64,000 bases of DNA from Saururus chinensis. Lineage: Eukaryota; Streptophyta; Magnoliopsida; Piperales; Saururaceae. A program made the translations under genes and the position numbers. This document shows positions 48,571-61,044 of the stretch, one piece after another. Where the stretch lies: assembly GCA_035235625.1 (NCBI GenBank), contig CP141144.1, forward strand, positions 41,166,014 to 41,230,013, written 5' to 3'. The first letter of the stretch is position 1; every line of letters starts with the position of its first letter. Under the pieces are notes generated by a model, which had not been told where the DNA came from, did no database searches, and worked only from the letters and a program-made list of their open reading frames with translations.

Positions 48571-50971
48571 TTTGCTCTATTATGGATGTTGTATCGTTCT
48601 CTTTGGATGTCAATAACATTGCAGTTGCTCATCTTAGGAGCATATGCTATTGTATTATGTAGTCAACATTTAAATTGTCACTTGGGAGGCATATACAGTC
48701 CAGTTCTTGCATGTTAGCAGTTCAATTGTCACTTGGGAGGCATATCCTTATATCTTTCGGGAGAATTATAGCAGTTGATAATAATCTAGAGAGAGATTAA
48801 GGTTTAATAGGATGAGTATTGTTACGAGTGTCAACGAGTTGAGCTGAGTCGAGTATTGAGCTTATTCGGCTTGAATTTGAACGGTTGAAGTTCAGCTCGA
48901 AGCTTAAATAGGCTCAAAATTTTCAACTTGAGCTCAGCTTGAACTTTAGTTCAAATTATAATAAGTGAATCTTGAGGCTAGACTTGAATTAGGTTCGAAC
49001 TAAAAGATAAAAATAATATAGATGAAAATCTAAACTACATGAAGTATCATATATATTTATATGTTTTTAATTTTAAATACTAATAAATATATTTTAACAA
49101 GTATTACGATTACACCTTGAACATCGACTATATAGTCACTAGGCATCTAACTCTATAATCACTAGAAAAGAAGAAAATTATAACAAATAAATTTGTTACA
49201 TATGCTTAAAAAATACAACATTACCATTTTCCTTTTTTTATATGCCTATAGTCACTAAAAAAGCTACAAAAAATAAAAACTCACTTAGACAACATTACCA
49301 TCTACTTCTTTATATCTCCTTTTCTTTACTTGCTTATAAATAACTTGTAAAGGAACTATTTTTTAGCCTTAATATGCTTCTAAAGAATTTCTGAGTACAT
49401 ATAAAAAGATAAACATTTTGTAAGTTGAGGATGGTCCTTGTGTATTGCTTCAACTTTTGAAGAATTTTCTACTCATTCTTTTGTAAACTAAGGTTGATCC
49501 CCCTAGTGTTATGCTTCTTTTAGAAAAGTTTTTTAGTATAATAGTCATATATTTAAAAGTAGTTTAATTTTTTGTGATATCATTTTGACTCTCAGTCATA
49601 TATTTATAGATTTATTTGGTTTTTCAATTAAACTAATTTTAGTGCATTATAAAAAACTAAATAGAGCTATTAATTTAAGACAGATGGAGCATATTAGTGT
49701 TTGTGTTTGTAATATTTTTATTTTTAAAAAATATATATTATACATGGAAATTGTATTTCTATTACAATTTAACGAGAATATATATCATAAAAAAAATTAT
49801 ATGAGTTTGAGCTCAAACACATCAACGTGAACTAATTTATCATGGGTCATCAGATTGAGATCCAATGGTGCAAGGAGATATAAACTAATCTACCTCCTGA
49901 GTTATGTGCGTTATTGGATCAAAATCTGAGGGCTCACAATATCGAGGCTCACGCAGTCGTGAGTGAGCCTTAGCTCATATAAACAGGTCTCATATATCAT
50001 ATATGATATATAGTATTGGTATATATGTGATTATATGTTATTTTGTATACTTTATCTGTCCTAGATTAATAACTCCATTTAATTTTTCAAAATGAACTAA
50101 TCAAATGGAGCTATGATGTGCCGACATAGGCATAATCGATATTAAGGAGGTTCACGCAGTGAAAGGAGAGATACAAGGAAGAAAAAAGAGAAGTTCTGAG
50201 TAATTCCAATAGCATAACCATAAAACAAAGAAGGGGATCGCCCTTCTTCCTACGGAATCGCACCAAGCTTTGCCAGGTCGGCCCAATTCCCTTCTCTTTT
50301 GCTGATGACTCCAAGTTTGAGATGTACATGAAGACTTCTCTCAACCCGGCCTTCAATAAAATCTCGCACACCATATTAAGAAGAGATATTTTCAAGCTAC
50401 ACAAAGAGTACAAATAGAGCTTACAAAAACCCTAGAAACAATTTGGATAAGATTGCTCTAACTTCCAATATTTGGACTTATAATGACTCATTTTTTTACT
50501 ACGCCTAACCTGAGGGGTTAAGGGAAATTTTATAATTTTTTGATAAGTGTTAGGGGCTTCCAAGGGATGAAATCCTTGCATATGGGCAGAGCTTAAAGTA
50601 ACGAGCATATTGAATCGAAGAACATGTGAAATGGAGGTTAGGAGTGAAAATTTTGACATCGGAAAACATGCCACATAGGAGGGTCTCACTTGAAAAGTGC
50701 ACAATAACCTACCCACGTGTGGTCTATTTTCAGAGAGCTCATCGATACGAGTCCATCGGTACCAAGAATATGTGATTCCGACTTCATGGTAGGAAGATAT
50801 CGCATTTTGAAAATGGGATATTATTGGAATAAAATAATATGAGAAAAAGTCTAGAAAATGGGAATAATGATAAAATAGACAACGTTAGTGGCTGACACAA
50901 GCGTGGGTGTCAACTGTGCCGCATGACGCGGGGGCCTGCATCATCGCAGGCCGTGCGTCGCAAGCTGCACA

Positions 50972-53900
50972 TGTCACACCCCGGTGATGCCCGACCCGAG
51001 CCGAACCCGGTCCAGGGGCCGGTCAAGCGCGCGGGGGCGACGAAGTGAAAATTGAGAAATGATCTAGCGGAAGACTTAACCCTAACCACGGGCGATTAAC
51101 AGCAACACGGAGTGCGCACAATCCTTTGAGCAAGAGTAAATAAAAGGGAAGAAAAAGGTGTTGCTTATCACAAAGTAAACAACAATCTCAAACCCACAAA
51201 CTTAGTTAAGTAAAGCCCACACCGGCTCAAAATAAGTCATAATCATCACAACTGTAGTATATGACATAAATCCAAAACAAGAACCCTACACAAAGGTTCG
51301 AACATAAAGCATGAAACAAACGCAGGTAAGTCACTCAACGATCTCCATCATCACACCCAAGCTACCTCTGACCTTTCCTCAAAGAGGCAATCCTGTCCGT
51401 CTGCGTGTCACACCACGCAGCCCCAAATCAAAACACAAAAGAGGGGTGAGTTTTAACACTCAGCAATGGTTTTAATATCACTGTCAACGTAGAAAATACG
51501 ATAGCTTAGAAATGAGATCGTTCAGATCAAAGATTTACATGGTGCATCACTTTCTGATCACACATTCATATCACCTAACACTGCATCATAATGCATAATT
51601 CAACCTGCATGAATGTATCTCTAGCATACATATTCCCACATGCATTCACATCATAACCAATCCTGCATGGATGTATCTCTAACATACATATTCCCACATG
51701 CATAACATCATCACAATCTGCATGGATGTATCTCTAACATACATATTTCCACATGCATTTTATCATCAAAATCAACATGCATGGATGTATCTCTAACATA
51801 CATATTCCACATGCATAACATCATCACAATCTGCATGGATGTATCTCTAACATACATATTCCACATGCATAACATCAAAATCAACATGCATGGATGTATC
51901 TCTAACATACATATTCCACATGCATAACATCAAAATCAACATGTATGGATGTATCTCTAACATACATATTCCCACATGCATAATGTCATCACAATCAACC
52001 TCTATCAAGGAGTAATCGTACATTAACGTCACATAGACGGGAGCATAGACAAGGCCATGAAGGCGTGTCATGGTCCAAAATTCTACACAAGAATTCAAGA
52101 AAGATCGGGGTTGTCAATCCGTATCTTTGCTCGCCACTGACGATCCTGGCCAAGGATGTCCCATTCTCACACAGAGAATCTAGAGCAGGGGTGTTCGCCC
52201 AGGGACATCTCCTGCGGAGGGAAGAGCCCGAGTTCTCACACAGAGAACCCTAGAACACGTGGTAGCGGGGTGCACACGGCATACCACACTGGATTCTCAG
52301 GGTTCAGATGACACACATAATAATATTCTCACATATCCGCAAGACAAGTACACAACTCGTCCCCACATCATTCCATTAAACAAGACTCAACCCGGGGAGT
52401 GCACGTTCCACACAAGAACTTCAAATCGTTCCACACAGGAACTTCAAATCAAAATATGTCCTTTCGGACCAATCAACTTGCGATTAATCCACGACCGATC
52501 AATCCGGCACACAATTTCATCACATTGCATCCAATCAGTCAAATTCGATTAATCACGATGAAGCCTCACTTGGAAATCCATTTTCATGATGCGTGCAGCA
52601 TGGTACATGCGTGGGCAAAGCATACATGAATCCTAATCCATGATATGTGCGCTCATCAGCCCCTAATGCATCATTCCTACTCACAATGTCAAGCTTCAAC
52701 ATCATCATTTAACCCCCACATGTGTGTGTGTAACTAGTAGAAGCCTTCCACATAATGCATATCAACATACTTGAAAATCAACTCACTACCACACTACACA
52801 TGTGAATTTCTATCTAAACATGAATTCCAGCGGAAATCATAGTAGAAGAATCGTCGAAATCATAGCTAAATTCAAAACTCAACCACAAAGGTTAAAACAC
52901 ATATAACATCACTCATTTCATCATTGAGTCATGGCATTCACCCACATCCACACACCACTAACCACAATCTATCATGACAAATCAGTCCAACAATGATTGT
53001 AGTCCTACTGAAAACATGCTTAACCAAAGGGAAACAACTATTCATAATTTCAAAATAACGATTCCAACATCATGCCACAAAACATAAGTCATTCCACCAT
53101 CTCTAAGCATATATCTCAACTCCATAAACTCAATAGCATGCATTTCCAGTAGCCTAACATAGCTTAAAATACTCCACATTCATATAAAATTGGCAAGCTA
53201 AAGTGGAATCATCAAAATAGACATCATACACACAACACACAATTTCCTGTGTAGCCGATCGATCGCCCTGCAAGGCCGATCGATCGCCAACACGGCAGAA
53301 CAGTCATCTTCTTCCTTTCGCAAATCCAAACCGAAACACCATAGTTAACACTTCAAATCCACATCTAACACCCTAATCATCATCAAAAGTCCTCCTTGAC
53401 TTCCAGAATATCAAACCAAACCATAATAATGCAAAACCCTAAGAAATCGGGATTAAATAATTTCATTTTCTAATCTTACCATTAACACACTAAATCAAGC
53501 AAACCATTTCGAAATAAGCCAAAAATGGAGAGTTTTACCATGGATAAACAGAGATTTCGAAGACCCATTACCTCAGCACTTGATTAAGCTCGGATTGAAG
53601 AGTCACCCTTCTTGAAATCCTTGAAAACACAATGAGTTTGAATTAAACTCTAATAGAAATCGATTTACCCAAGAAATCCCTAATTAAACCTTAGATCTAG
53701 GGCTTGTTGGTAGTAAAAATTGAATTTTGAATGTTAGGGTTTATAGTAAAACACAAATCAGTAGCTTTTGATGGTCAAAAATGAATTGAATCAAGGGGAA
53801 AATGGTAGATTTGGAAGAAATTAAGAGAAAAGCCAATTATCAGTGCTTAATTAGAGTAAGCTTACCTTAATCGGCTTCTAATTCGGGCCTAAGTGGGGAT

Positions 53901-54388
53901 TAGGCCAGCCCTCCTTCCTTAGCCTATTCCCAAAAATGGAAATGGCTCTGGTTTGCCCTTTTATAGTATGGGTTGGGGTAGGCATAGGTAAGTTTTGGGG
54001 TGTAAATATGAAAAGTAGGCTAAGAGTGGGTATTTTGCAAATTTAAGCACATTTTAAGCCTAATAAAATTCTGAAAACTTTTTTGGGACCTTAAGTATAT
54101 GTCTAGATTCATTTGACACAAAAATAAATTTTTTTGACAGTGGGGCCCACAGGGGTCCCGCCAAAACCCTAATTTTTGGGAAAATAGTGAAAATTCCGAA
54201 AAATCTCAAAAATTCACATTTGGTTTAAAATCACTTAAAACCACTAATATTGAAGTTAATTTTGGTTAAAACTATCACAAACACTATTTATTTATGAAAT
54301 TACCGAATAAGATCAGAAAACGCGTAAATCTCACGATAACCCATAATTAACGAAAAACAAAACCGGTTCAAAGATGAGGGTCCTTACA
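50972..54388 (-). mobile_element. LTR family D, solo LTR, long form
   Basis: Plus-strand termini TGTCACACCCC...GGGTCCTTACA. The TSD GCACA is perfect (50967-50971 and 54389-54393). Orientation is minus, judged by the TATA-like ACTATAAAAGGGC near 53958-53970 and the match to 24624-26101. The 3,417-bp unit holds the GGATGTATCTCTAA tandem repeats and a doubled GCCGATCGATCGCC motif at 53257-53290. There are no internal genes. Confidence 0.88.
51591..51985 (-). repeat. Minisatellite inside LTR D
   Basis: About seven units of 53-60 bp, each with ATGTATCTCTAACATACATAT followed by CCCACATGCAT or CCACATGCAT. Units differ in the ACATCATCACAATC or ACATCAAAATCAAC spacer. It produces Met/Cys-rich repeat frames that are artefacts. 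Confidence 0.85.
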
Positions 54389-54769
54389 GCACACGATGCA
54401 TAGCGCACGCATTTGTGGTTCGTTTCATGCATTCCCGGGCATTCCTCTATAAATTGGAATTCCATGCAGACATTTGGAGGTGTTTTCTTCTGAGTCTATT
54501 TTCATCCGTTTAAAAGTTGTTCCTAACTAATTCGATGGTGATTTATGCAATGGTATGGTCTATTCCTCGAGTTGGCATTGCTAAAAGGGGGAATGACTTG
54601 AGGCAAGAGGAGGCGCTATCAGCTACCCTAGTGCCTCAAAGAGAGAGAAGTGGCTCGGAGAATGAGGACGCTCTGTCCTCTATCATCTGGCTTCATCAAG
54701 AGAAGTGGCCCAAAGTAGGGGAGGCTTCATCCTCCACCAAAGGGCCACATAGTGTGAGAAACTTCTTCA

Positions 54770-55045
54770 GGTAAGGGGAGGTTTTGTTCGTAGCTTATGA
54801 GCACAAAAAGAGAAAAGAGTTTCCGCGTAAGGGGAGGTTGTGCCCGTTGCCTACATGCACGTAGAGAGAGAAGTGTCTCCGGGTAATGGGAGGTTCTACC
54901 CGTTGCCTTCGGGCGTGGAAAGTGTGAAGTATCTCCAGGTAAGGGGAGGTTTTGTCTGCCGCCCAAAGGCGCAGAAAGTGAGAAGCACCTCTCGGTAAAG
55001 GGGAGGTTTTGTCCGCTGCCTACCGATGCAAGAATTGAGAAGTGT
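54770..55045 (+). repeat. ~62-bp minisatellite inside LTR B
   Basis: About five units of the form GTAAGGGGAGGTTTTGTC...GCCTACNGNGC...GAGAAGTGTCTC. The antisense copy at 24080-24615 has about nine units. Confidence 0.75.
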
Positions 55046-55048
55046 CTC

Positions 55049-56231
55049 TGATAAGTATAATTTGTACATTATTTTATCCTTAATTATTCTATTGTCTAGT
55101 CTTATTTAAGAGTTAGTATAGTTTAAATAATTAGAAATTAAATTTAATTAGGTTAGGAAAAGCTTGTATGATGTTTTGAAGTAAATTGGCTTACTTATAT
55201 TAATTTTGTGCAGATTCTTCATTGTCATTCGAATGGGGTTTAATGGCGTTCAATCAGTTAAAGGTGATTTGGAAAAAAAAAGACAGTGCATCTGTTTGAA
55301 CGGGCATGCAGGGCGATCGAACGGGATAATGCACAATTTCCTATTTTGACTCAATTGTGAGTCCTTTTCATAATAGACTTTATCCTATGATTCCTATGCC
55401 TATATAAAGACATATTTGGCTTGAAATTGAAGGATTTTGGTAGATTTTTTGAAGAGAAAAAAGTAGAAGAAGATGGAAGATCATTCAAAGCTTTTAATGG
55501 AGATCAAGAGCTTTCCTCTACAATGCAAGGCTAGACTTTTCTTTTACTTAAGAGTTGATGAAACTATAGATAAGTTTCAGTTTCTTTTCTTTTAAATTTA
55601 GATCTTAGTTGTGAATAATGACAATTGTATGACAAGGATTTCCTTTTTAATAGAAGAGCTTTTCATGTTTATTCAAATCTATATTAATTTATTATCTTGT
55701 AGATAATAGAATGATGTAGTTTTGATATTTACATTGATTCTAATTTTTGAGATTTAGATTAGATAGTCATGCAATAGTTTTAATGTTCATATGATTACTG
55801 AATCGGATGAGTTATACTAAGATGAGATGAGTCATGCCTATAATTTAGTTTAGTGTAGATGATTCGTGCTATTGTCGAAGATAGTTATGTCATGAATTTA
55901 ATTAATATTTCTTTTTGAAGTAATTCTAGCTTGTAGCTGAGAATATTTGCTCATATTCACACTAGATTTGGATTAAAGGTTAAGGAATTGTTATGGTTCT
56001 ATAGTGGATTCGATTTTCTAAGTAATTTTCATTATATTGATCTCTTCCTTTTAATTTAGTGATTACTTCCTTCACTTAATTTAAGTTTAAGTTCTTTTTA
56101 GTTTTTAATAAATAAATTCCTCTCTTAGATTTAGTAATAATTCATCTGTCCTTGAGGTTCGACAACCCTTAAATACTTATCCTAGTACAATTACCTTATA
56201 CACTTGCAAAGGGTTTAATTATAAAAGATCA
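55049..56231 (+). mobile_element. Athila-family solo LTR
   Basis: Starts TGATAAGT and ends AGATCA, 1,183 bp, with the perfect TSD GTCTC (55044-55048 and 56232-56236). Homologous to the LTR at 1064-2429 read in reverse. No primer site follows it, so it is a solo LTR left by LTR-LTR recombination. Confidence 0.9.
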
Positions 56232-59200
56232 GTCTCTGGGTTTGGGCATAAAAAGTGAGAGAAAAGCCCTGAGAAAGGGGAGTATTTGTATGTCGCCTTC
56301 GGGCACCATGAGAGAAACGTTCCAGAGTAAGAGAAGGCTCCATTCACCATCTCCAGATCTGAAGGGTAGGATGCCCTAAAGGAAAGAGCAACTCCGAATG
56401 TTGTTACTTCCAAAGCTATAGGGGAGTAAGTATTTATGACCTTCCGATTTAATATGATTATATGAATGCATGTGCTAATTAAGATATATGTTATGCTTTG
56501 ATCTTATGTATTTTAATATACTATGCTTTGATCTGATCTACTTTGATACAATTTGTTATGATATGATATGGTCGAATGAGATCTAATATGATATGATGTG
56601 ATTCACCCTGATGTGTTCTATTCCGCTCTATGGTAGAGTGGGATGTATAATTCTGCTAGTGTTTTGCTCTGCTCTGTGATAGAGCGAGATATGTGATTTT
56701 GTTGTTTTAATAGTTTGTGTTTAACTTCGATATTTTATGAGATTTTTGTTTAACTCCGAATGATTTATTCGGATATAAGGATATACATATTTTAACGTAT
56801 ATAATTTTGTGATGCCTGATACATGTAATAGCTATTAGGCAAAACTACATTCGGATCTGATAATATTGGAATAATGTTGTACATGTTATCCAATATGTTT
56901 ATAAGCAACCAATGACATGACAACATTGGCCCGATCTAAATTAGATATAAAAATAGGCTTATTTTTACCTACGTACAATGGAGCTCTAAAGTTCTGTAGT
57001 ACGTAGATGAATGTTACAGTTATTACACTCAAACTCCATCGCTCATGGTTGGTTTAAATTTTTTGGAACCCGAATTTTGGGTTACCGAAACCCTCGGACC
57101 ACGTGTCGGGGTGTTATAGGACTAGTATAAAAAAATTGCTATGCATATGTTACCACTCATTTTATAGATGAATCATGGACATTAAATAAAAGAATAATAT
57201 ATCTTAACATTCTAGAATATCCTCATACAGCTTCAATTATTAAAAAATCATGGATGTATGCTTTAAATGAATACTCAATTAAAGATAAAATTATGTTTAT
57301 TACTTAAGATAATGCATCTAATAATAATTTAGTGGTAGAACTTTTAGAATCTCATTGTGATCACATTGGTCTAATTGAATCAAATAGATTTCATATTAGA
57401 TGTACATGTCACATAGTTATTTTATTTGTTCAAGATGGTTTAAATATAGTCAAACTTAGTATTCAATTAATTAAAAGTAATTTCTTACATATTACCTCTT
57501 CATGTTACAAGGATTTAAAAACTTATGTAGATTGCATGGTAGGATATATACAAAATTTCAATTAGATGTTCATCATAGGTGGAATAACACAGATTTAATG
57601 TTAAAATCATGTCAATGATTTGAAAGTTTAATTATATGTTGGGCTACAGAAAAGTTACCTCATCTAGGACTTAATGAAGGTTATTTTTCCATATCTATTT
57701 GTTTCATACAATTTCTATATGTTTTTCATAATATTACTACAAATTTATCTAGAATTTACTATCATACTTCTTGTTCAATTCTAAACTACTTGTTTGATGT
57801 AATTGATGCATTTGCACAATATAGAGAGGTTAGAGCATTTGTATATCTCGTGAAGGAAATGAAAACAAAATTTAATAAATATTGGTCTCATATCCCTATA
57901 ATTTATTGTTTATGGGTTGTAATGGATCATAAGGTTAGATTAGAAGGTGTACAAATTTAAATTTAAATTTATGGTATACGTGAGAACGTAGTCCCTATGC
58001 CGATGAAAATGATACTCTATATTAAACTGTAAAAACTACCTTATGTTCTTTATACAATATATATGAAATATAATTCATGAGTCAAGACAGAATCAATCAA
58101 CTTTTTCTTCTGTTCATATGCATATTCCATGTAACATTAAGTCTTGGATTTTACTTAATAGCATAAACAAAAATTTAGTGTTAATAGTAATGAATTATCT
58201 AACTATTTAAATGCTGATTTGAACCTCATTATCTCCTCCAAACAACTTAGTAATGTGAATGTTTTAACTTGGTGGCAGACACATGGAAGTAACTATTTTA
58301 TATAGTTTGTCTTAGCTCATAATTTACATAACACCCTTAATGTCCACAATAGCATCGGAATTTGCCTACTTAGTTAGATGTTAGACGAAAGGCAAAGTCG
58401 ACTAACACCGAATGCGGTGAAGACATGTATTTGCTTGAAAAATAAGTTGGACACAAAAAAGGGCATAAGTTCCCCATTTTGAAAAGGAAATAGGATAAAA
58501 TATAAAAAATTGGACAATAAATAATTAGTTAATAATGTAATTGAAGGTTTCATATTATAATTATAAATTATGGATAGGTAATTGCATGTCAACTTGGTTG
58601 AGATGTACTCATTCTATAGTAATGTAATTATGACACTCATTTTGTGAGTTACAATTCTATTGTGTAATTTTATGAATTATTTGATAAATATTTTTTAGAT
58701 TTTTTATGTTAGTTTTTTAAAAAAATTACACGGATGGTTGGTTTAGTGGACTTGGTTGACTGGCCCGTGGGCAAGTCCAAGCCCAACTCCCCCCCCTTTG
58801 GGCCTGGCTTGCCTAATCATCAAGCCCCAAAGAGTTCAGGCCTACCCCTAACTACAGCAGAGGAGTTAGGGGCAAGGCAACAATGGCTGAGAATATGGTG
58901 ATGGTAGTGGCAGCAACAAACCGAAATTAAAAAAAAAGGAACACCATATTGGGAAATATTTTTTCTCTATGTTATTTTCGTAATTATTTTTTTTAATATT
59001 ATTTATATAATTATATTTATTATATGAGATATTTGAATAACATTAGTTAAATTTTTGGTGACAAATGAAATTCTTTTGTAGGGTATTTATTAACTCTTAT
59101 TCTAACCATAGATTTTGAAATAATATTTACAACTTTAATAGAATAAAATTATGTTTGTTATAATTTTTTTTATTTTTGTAATATTGGTATGATTCTCTAA

Positions 59201-59448
59201 ATTAATATGGATTTTTATAGAAAAAATAGTTTGGGTTGAAAATGGGATTCGAGCTCAATTCAAACATAGGTTTGAGTTGATATAGTATGTTTTCGAGCTC
59301 GAGCTGAAGTCGAGTTTCGAGTTTTTTAGTCGAATCGAGCTCGAGCCAGGCATCGAGCTGTTCGATCGAGCTTGAACTGAGCTTTCAAAAATCGAGCTCG
59401 AGTCAAAAAACCTGAAAACTTGGTTCGACTCGGCTTGTTAGCACCCTT

Positions 59449-60548
59449 ACAAGCAACCACAACAAATATCTCTATCTAGTCTTCCTAATCTCATTTTGAG
59501 AGCTTTGATAATTTTTTTACCCACAAAACACTCTCTTTGCAGTCAATTGTTGGAGCTTGCTAATATTTAAAATACCCTAAGAGCTGAGATGAGCTCCACT
59601 TGTACTCCGCCTTGAATGGTGATGAAACTCATCTCCATACTAGTAGTAAAAGGGTAAAATAGTAAATAAAGAATTATTTAACCTAAATAACATATGGAAT
59701 GTGAGAGACATTGATGGCACCAGTGTCAAGGATATAAACTTGAGTACTACTTACACTGTCTTTCATGATGAATTCTTGCATCTTCCGCTCATTCCGGTAG
59801 TGTTTACAACATTAGTTTTCTCCGATCGCTCATCTAAATAACAATGGGTGTATTCTTCAGTGTGAAAGTTCTAAAAATCTACGAGTTCATACAAGATTTC
59901 TAAGACATCAAAACTTGATGAAATATTTATAAAACTGATGAAAAAGGCAAGAGCCTCCAGATTGAAGCCAAATGTTGGACACATATACAAAATATGAAAA
60001 AGTTTGTTACAAATAAGCATTAAAAAAATGCCTTTCGAGAATAACAGCTCGTTGGATGCATTGAAAATTGCCCAGAAATACATGACACCGAACATATAGA
60101 TACATGCGTTATTGTGACAAATGTAGTTGTATTTAATTTTTGAAGCCATAAACAATTAATTTCTTATGACTGGTATATATAATTTCCACATGACACACCC
60201 TGTTTTAGCACGAAGGAATCAGCTTATATATCTCGCACCATGACGATCGTCTATGGGACATTGAAATCTACCCCACATTGTTAGTTGCTTGCTATTCTTA
60301 CACTTTTACATACCAATCTAAATATACAGGAGTATAGTTACTCTCTCCGTTCAAAATCAACTAATTTAAGATAGTTGTTAACTTGGGACACAGGGAGTAT
60401 TTGTTAATTAATACCCACTATAATTAATTTTAAATTAAGTGACTAATGTTTGGTAAATTATGCACAATATCCATAGTTGAAAGCTGTGACCTAAATGAAT
60501 ATCATGTCATCTTTAGTCCCTAGGGTGACAAGCCCATATGTATGGATT
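59449..60548. other. Non-coding stretch between the hAT end and a foldback
   Basis: AT-rich. Short open frames without domains. Nothing recognised. Confidence 0.4.
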
Positions 60549-60769
60549 GGGAAGTATTTTTCATACCCCGCTCTATAACTCGATCGTAAGAAACACATGT
60601 AAAGCATTTATTTTTGAAATCGATGACATACACACTAGCGCACGTTAGCATAAGTATCACTTATGCTAACATGCGCTAGCGTGTGAGCCATCAGTCTAAA
60701 AAACATAAATGCTTCATATGTGTTCCTTATACTCGGGTCAGAGTAAAGTGAGCATGAAAAATACTTCCC
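60549..60769. repeat. Near-perfect long foldback 3' of the MLP gene
   Basis: Arms of about 105 bases run from GGGAAGTATTTTTCAT (60549) to CTTCCC (60769). They meet at a tiny loop around 60655, where ...GTTAGCATAAG pairs with CTTATGCTAAC.... The inner ~24 bp are almost perfectly paired, the outer part imperfectly. No coding capacity. MITE-like, and transcription would give a hairpin. Confidence 0.8.
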
Positions 60770-61044
60770 ATGGACTGGTCCATGGGTGTTTGTACATTGG
60801 TGTTCCTTTCATTCTACTGTTTTCACAAAACCACCCACCAGCTATTCCAACTAAACTCATAGCAAACTAGATTAATATAATTTAGAACAAAATATGAGAT
60901 AGTGGGCTTTCCCATGTCAACAGATAACAACATAGAAATTGTAACATTCTTACAGTTAAACATGACAGCACATGTTTCGTGGTTTCTACATCCCCTTCAC
61001 AAGTGATAGGCATTTCTTCATGGACCACACTAACATCTCCCTAA

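Larger units (their letters stand above)
50479..57118 (+). mobile_element. LTR family B, solo LTR hosting two further LTRs
   Basis: Starts TATAATGACTC at 50479 and ends GGGGTGTTATA at 57118. The expected TG...CA termini appear as TA...TA. GGACT is duplicated on both sides (50474-50478 and 57119-57123). Taking out LTR D and the Athila solo LTR, each with one TSD copy, leaves 2,030 bp of B. No polyprotein is present. Relatives lie at 8935-9310, 17914-18660 and, inverted, 23119-24623. Confidence 0.85.
50286..57960 (+). pseudogene. hAT transposase relic (RICESLEEPER-like), interrupted
   Basis: Left piece, 50286-50478: FADDSKFEMYMKTSLNPAF, ILRRDIFKLHKEYK, a stop, then in another frame LTSNIWT. 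Right piece, from 57124: SIKK, then YVTTHFIDESWTLNKR, DNASNN, IRCTCHIVILFVQDGL, HHRWNNTDLMLK and REVRAFVYLVKEMKTKFNKY. These are, in order, the catalytic-core blocks of plant hAT transposases (LTSDLWTS, HFIDDDW, TVDNASNN, RCCAHILNLIVQDGL, TRWNSTYLML, KFDKYW). The LTR B insertion lies exactly inside the LTS.xWTS motif, between Thr and Ser. Stops and frameshifts are present on both sides. The N-terminal BED zinc finger and the C-terminal dimerisation domain were not recognised. Confidence 0.85.
48827..59448 (+). mobile_element. hAT transposon, split by nested LTRs
   Basis: The left end (TACGAGTGTCAACGAG, 48827) and right end (complement TAAGGGTGCTAACAAG, ending 59448) are similar inverted termini of the kind known from Ac/Tam3-like hAT elements. 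Both are followed inward by GCTCGA/GAGCTCGA-rich subterminal repeats. Removing the inserted LTR block and its TSD leaves about 4.0 kb, a normal hAT length, with a transposase relic in the plus sense. The 8-bp flanking duplication is not recognisable, so the outer limits are approximate. Confidence 0.7.

Noticed and set aside
51591-51985. Regularly spaced repeats that could suggest a CRISPR array
   Set aside because: Units are 53-60 bp minisatellite copies without unique spacers, in a eukaryotic LTR.
48819-59456. Search for an 8-bp TSD around the hAT element
   Set aside because: Bases outside the presumed termini (AGTATTGT left, CAAGCAAC right) do not match; ends may be degraded or misplaced.
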